From positions 1,364,001 through 1,428,000 of the forward strand of contig CP051142.1 in assembly GCA_001592805.2 (NCBI GenBank): DNA of 64,000 nucleotides, in the 5' to 3' direction. The notes beneath the pieces are model-generated. The model saw nothing but the letters and a program-made list of their open reading frames with translations, ran no database searches and was not told the DNA's origin. The position numbers and the translations under genes are program-made. How positions within the stretch are numbered: position 1 is the first letter of the stretch; the number at the start of each line of letters is the position of its first letter. Source of the stretch: Peltaster fructicola. Its lineage: Eukaryota > Ascomycota > Dothideomycetes. Positions 60,217-64,000 of this stretch are shown piece after piece.

Positions 60217-63200
60217 TCATGACGATGCTATCCACGGAGCCAATGCTATGGCATGCTGTGAATTTCTGACGGTGCCGGCCAACGCAAAAGTTTTGCCCAA
60301 ATCCTCAGACGTCATGTCGCCATTCGGCGGTACAGCGCTCTGTGCACACTTCAATGCCATGGTTGGAGGATAAGGATCGTCTGAGAGTTCTGCCAGCTGT
60401 GTCCAGGCTAGGTTATCCGAAGGATCAAGCAGGATGGCCGCTTGAGCTTCTGTAATAGCTGTGTCCTTGCCACTGTTGTTGTCATTAAGGCCAGCAAATG
60501 CACCTAACAGCCGTTCGATGTCATTTCTTGCGTCCAGGCTTAGGCGGTCGCCGGTACGTAGACTGAGAAGGTCGTCCCTAACAGCGGCCATGGTGTCCTT
60601 ATCGTCATCGAGTGCAGCGATGGCTCCAAGCAGAGTTACACAACCGGCGTGCTCTGGGAACCGCTCGACACAATCGAAAAGCTGATCTCTGGCAGCAGTC
60701 TTCTCATCAATGCCACCATTAGACCAGAGCATCTTGACTAGCACGCTCACAACATCGGGATCATTCTCACTCTCGCCGAGTGCGATGCGGAACATGCTGA
60801 TAGCTTCCGGTGACTTCCCAAGAGAGTTCAGCGCGAGTCCCGCTGTCATATGTGCTGATAGACGTAGCTTACGACGCTCTTCGTGGTCAAGACCGCTCTC
60901 ATCGGCTTCTGCTGACAAGTCTAGAGCAGTCTCAGCATTCTCAGCAGCCTTGTCGAAGTCGTGCGCAGCAAGCTGGTTCCGTGCAAGATCAGCCTTGGCG
61001 TGGGCAAATCGAGCAAGAGATGCCAGATTCTCAGACATCTCATACTCAGTTTCTGCAACAGTGCACAGCTCAGACAATACCTCGATAGCCTCGATATGGC
61101 TGCCCACTCGTTCCAAAAACAGAGCAGCAAGATGTCGAAATGGTAGGTCTTTGGGCACTTGCATGTGCAGTTGTTCGAGTGCAAAGAGTGGTTGTATCAG
61201 GGTTGTCAAATCGTTTGAAGCAGCTGGTGATGTGATCAGATTGTCAAAGCTGGACATCGAATACTGCCGCTTTGTGATCGTTGACCACGAGTCTGAAATT
61301 TCGAATGCGTGTGTGAAGTCATTCAGAGCAGTTTTTGCATCGCCGGTCATGAGAGCGATGAGACCCTCGCCAATCCACGCATGTGCATACTCTGGATCTG
61401 TAGATTGTGCTCGACCAAATGCCTGATGAGCGAGCTCATAGTCTCCTTGCAGCATGTAGAGCACTCCCAGGTTAGTCCACACCTTAGCATTGAGTTCATT
61501 GATGTGAAGTGAGCGGACAAGTGAGTGTTGCGCAACCCTAGGATTGAGCATAGTTGTCACTACACCTAGTGCATTCCAGAACTCAGCATTTCCAGCCTCC
61601 AGCTCAATGGCACGCTTGAAGCATCGTACTGCAGCCTTGAGATGCGACTTGCCTGACTTGATCGAGCTACAGGTGTATGCTCGCTGCTCGGCATAGCCTA
61701 GATTGTACCATGCAACAGCTTGTGCATGAGGATCGCTTGAGCACGCTTGAATGGCTCGCTTGAAAGCCAACAGAGCAGCATCGGTGGGTATCAAGTCCTT
61801 GCGATCATCTGCTGGAGCTTTGTACGCCTCGAGTGTGACGTTGTCGACATCGGCCAAGAGGTTGTATGCGTCTTTGTCGCCATGGTCGAGGAGCGTTGTG
61901 ATCTCTGCCTCCGGGAACTGAGTGATGCCAGACTGTACCCAGGAAAAGATGAGGCAGGCATCTCCCAGGCCCTTCCACATGTTAAATGCATTTGGTCGTT
62001 CGCCAAGGATTGTACTTGCGGTGGCAATGGCATTGTTGGCAGACTCGAGAGCCTGGCCGAACAGTGCACTCTCCACACAGTGCCATGCTTTCTCGATATA
62101 GGTCTGTTGCAGCGACAGAAGCACACCAAATTCTGTAGGATGATCCTTCAAGACGTTGATGAGGCCGGAGATCGCCTCGTCATACTCACCCAGCTCCCGA
62201 TGCACATTTGCAAGCATATACCTGGCAAACCATGTCTCGTCGAGTGCTGTCGTTCCTACTACGCTCTGCAAAGCATAATTGAATGTTCTGCTTGCTGAGT
62301 TATACCTGCCGGAGTTGTGGTAGCTCTCTCCTAGTCCGACGTATGATTGGTAGTCAGCAGGGTTGATGCGCAATGCTGCTAAGAACGACACGATGGCTTG
62401 TTGATATTCGAGCTTGTTCATCTGTGCCACGCCCAGCGCTGAATATGGCCAGCTCAAACCTTGCCTCTTCGAGCCAGGAGGAGGTCTTGCTCGACCAGAA
62501 TCAATGACTCTTTGAGCCACGACCTCAACGATCTCCCAATCTCCTTGATCGGCGAACGATTTGGCTAGCCGCTCTGCAGCATCTGTCTCAGCTGGTGAGA
62601 GCTCAAAGGCCTTTTGGTAGCACTGTCTGGCTCGTTTCTTGTCCTTGGCATACTGTTCATAGTATCGTCCAAGACTGGTGTATGCGGGAGCGAACTCAAC
62701 GTCCGTCTTGATAGCAGCCAAGAATCGACTGTATGCACCATTGCGATCCTTCCGCGCAGTCTTGGAACTGTCTCGCTGCCACACGCAGACACCAATTCGA
62801 TATAAGCATTGTGCTCGCAGGTTCCTGGACTTCGGATCTTGCTCGGTGAGCTGTGGTAGGTATGTCTCAAGTTCTTCCTGCGCGGTGGCGTAGTCGCCGT
62901 GCAGTGCCTTGCACCATGCAAGCTCAACGCCAATTCGGATATTAGTAGCATCCTCTACAAGCGCTTGCTGCAGGAATTGTATTGCCTTTTCGTATTGTTC
63001 CATCTCTTCGAAGATCAACCCTAAGCCAATGAATGCTAGAGTGAATCTTGGTTTGCGCTGGAGTATCTCTTCGAGCAATCGTCGAGCTTCTGCGTGGTTT
63101 CGTGGTGCTTGATAAACGACGAGAGCAGTACCAAGAACACTATTCAAGGCATCTCTAGTATTCTGCAGCGTCATCCCGAGCTTCTGCGATTCTGATGCTA

Positions 63201-64000
63201 ATGCTTGAATGCCAGTGCGGGCTGTCTGGATTGCGGTTTCGTACTCGTCGAGGCTCAGAAAGAAGTCTGCTGCCAGACGTGAGGCGAATGGCGACCTCTC
63301 GCTTCTCGATAGACCTTCAGTAATCATAAGCAGACGATCTTCGGCACTAAGTGGTTCTAGAGGCTGCTCGTCGGACTGCGTTTCGGGTATCTTGTATGGA
63401 GACAGATCGCTGTTGAGCCAAGCGTGGATGACTCGTGCGAGTCCATCGTTCGGGAAGTACTTGACATATGCGAGGAGGTCGTTGAGGTCGAGGTCTTGCA
63501 AGTTGTCCAGGTCTCGGCTTTCCAGGTAGAGATCCCATGCCAGCTGGAACGGATGATGGACGACTACCGCACCTTCAGCAAGCGTCAGTACCTTGTCAAG
63601 CTGCTCTGCTTTGCCTTCGAGAGGGACAACTGTGAGTAGCTCATATGCGTGCTCGAGGAGTTTCTCTTCATACTGGCGACGCACGTCATCATCATTAGTC
63701 CAGTTGATTACTTGTCGATAAAGCTGCTCCAACTCGCTGCGACTGAGTATTTCTAACTTGACTTCTGCTGTGACCTGCCCAAGCTTTGCGCCAATGCGGG
63801 TGCGCCGTTGTGCGATCTCCTGGTTGACAGATTGTTTCTCCTCGGCTTCGAGGCTTTCCGCAAGGCGAAGATAAGTGTGACTCGGAGCAGGTACTCGCCC
63901 TTCCAACGTCTCGTACAGAGAGCTTTCGGGCAGCGTGATAGCGAGGGCTCGACGTATCTGTGCCGGCTTGCCATGCTGACGCACGAAGCCTGTTAGCTTG
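60217..64000 (-). CDS. SKI3: superkiller complex subunit Ski3, 5' end beyond window
   Basis: TPR scaffold of the Ski2-Ski3-Ski8 helicase complex, which feeds mRNA to the cytoplasmic exosome for 3'-5' decay. The frame is open from the right edge to the stop at 60217, about 1260 residues; the codons beyond the first internal Met read KLTGFVRQHGK, continuing the family sequence, so the true start lies outside. Ski3 motifs: PESSLYETLEGRVPAPSHTYLRLAE, NWTNDDDVRRQYEEKLLEHAYE, and WDLYLESRDLDNLQDLDLNDLL. Then many TPRs (for example YTSLGRYYEQYAKDKKRARQC, YVGLGESYHNSGRYNSASRTF and AWIGEGLIALMTGDAKTALND). No intron is seen in this part. The missing N-terminus should be roughly 130-170 residues. Confidence 0.93.
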   Translation of the reverse strand, partial: KLTGFVRQHGKPAQIRRALAITLPESSLYETLEGRVPAPSHTYLRLAESLEAEEKQSVNQEIAQRRTRIGAKLGQVTAEVKLEILSRSELEQLYRQVINWTNDDDVRRQYEEKLLEHAYELLTVVPLEGKAEQLDKVLTLAEGAVVVHHPFQLAWDLYLESRDLDNLQDLDLNDLLAYVKYFPNDGLARVIHAWLNSDLSPYKIPETQSDEQPLEPLSAEDRLLMITEGLSRSERSPFASRLAADFFLSLDEYETAIQTARTGIQALASESQKLGMTLQNTRDALNSVLGTALVVYQAPRNHAEARRLLEEILQRKPRFTLAFIGLGLIFEEMEQYEKAIQFLQQALVEDATNIRIGVELAWCKALHGDYATAQEELETYLPQLTEQDPKSRNLRAQCLYRIGVCVWQRDSSKTARKDRNGAYSRFLAAIKTDVEFAPAYTSLGRYYEQYAKDKKRARQCYQKAFELSPAETDAAERLAKSFADQGDWEIVEVVAQRVIDSGRARPPPGSKRQGLSWPYSALGVAQMNKLEYQQAIVSFLAALRINPADYQSYVGLGESYHNSGRYNSASRTFNYALQSVVGTTALDETWFARYMLANVHRELGEYDEAISGLINVLKDHPTEFGVLLSLQQTYIEKAWHCVESALFGQALESANNAIATASTILGERPNAFNMWKGLGDACLIFSWVQSGITQFPEAEITTLLDHGDKDAYNLLADVDNVTLEAYKAPADDRKDLIPTDAALLAFKRAIQACSSDPHAQAVAWYNLGYAEQRAYTCSSIKSGKSHLKAAVRCFKRAIELEAGNAEFWNALGVVTTMLNPRVAQHSLVRSLHINELNAKVWTNLGVLYMLQGDYELAHQAFGRAQSTDPEYAHAWIGEGLIALMTGDAKTALNDFTHAFEISDSWSTITKRQYSMSSFDNLITSPAASNDLTTLIQPLFALEQLHMQVPKDLPFRHLAALFLERVGSHIEAIEVLSELCTVAETEYEMSENLASLARFAHAKADLARNQLAAHDFDKAAENAETALDLSAEADESGLDHEERRKLRLSAHMTAGLALNSLGKSPEAISMFRIALGESENDPDVVSVLVKMLWSNGGIDEKTAARDQLFDCVERFPEHAGCVTLLGAIAALDDDKDTMAAVRDDLLSLRTGDRLSLDARNDIERLLGAFAGLNDNNSGKDTAITEAQAAILLDPSDNLAWTQLAELSDDPYPPTMALKCAQSAVPPNGDMTSEDLGKTFALAGTVRNSQHAIALAPWIASS

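Noticed and set aside
1-64000. tRNA, rRNA, CRISPR and mobile elements
   Set aside because: I scanned for tRNA B-box-like words, long terminal or inverted repeats and regular spacer arrays and found none that held up. Covariance-model and repeat searches would be more sensitive.

Overview
The window is nuclear DNA of a filamentous ascomycete (Pezizomycotina). Reasons: compact genes with many very short GT-AG introns (nearly all 45-70 nt), fungal-only families (Zn2Cys6 regulator, Rrn10, Pkr1, Erd1, Dia2/Pof3, DUF2828, YAT amino-acid permease) and about balanced GC. A dothideomycete is my guess, but nothing in the window settles the class. About 30 protein genes can be supported. I saw no tRNA, rRNA, CRISPR array, transposon or virus-derived element.

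Layout. 0-16.5 kb is mostly housekeeping: a Zn2Cys6 regulator cut by the left edge, UTP6 (U3 snoRNP), a CaM-kinase, a Ser/Thr-rich membrane protein, an Rrn10-like Pol I factor, an Izh3-like PAQR receptor, a THOC5-like protein, ERD1, NAT9, a secreted FAD/BBE oxidase and a triple-KH RNA-binding protein. Several neighbours are only 23-140 bp apart. 17.5-25.3 kb holds a chromodomain-like protein, a DUF2828/vWA protein, mitochondrial pyruvate carrier MPC1 and a secreted CAP/PR-1 protein. 26.8-38.1 kb is the most unusual part: two copies of a divergently transcribed pair, each a secreted Ser/Thr-rich protein with a GPI-like end next to a membrane-anchored aspartic-protease-like protein that lacks recognisable catalytic motifs. 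The F-box/TPR/LRR gene DIA2/pof3 lies between the two copies and carries an apparent frameshift. 38.2-45.5 kb: FAD monooxygenase, mitoribosomal mL59, proteasome genes PUP3 and PRE10 tail to tail, and an MFS carrier. 46-51 kb: three unrecognised minus-strand genes. 51.7-55.4 kb: an amino-acid permease and a sugar transporter in tandem. 56-64 kb: PKR1, a secreted Ser-rich repeat protein, and SKI3, which runs off the right edge.

How genes relate. UTP6 and Rrn10 both serve ribosome production. PUP3 and PRE10 are subunits of the same 20S particle. THOC5, the KH protein and SKI3 act on mRNA. The two secreted/pseudoprotease pairs look like a duplicated cell-surface module and are the best candidate for an undescribed system. 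All splice sites were chosen by eye from frame, consensus and family alignment recalled from memory; no search was run.
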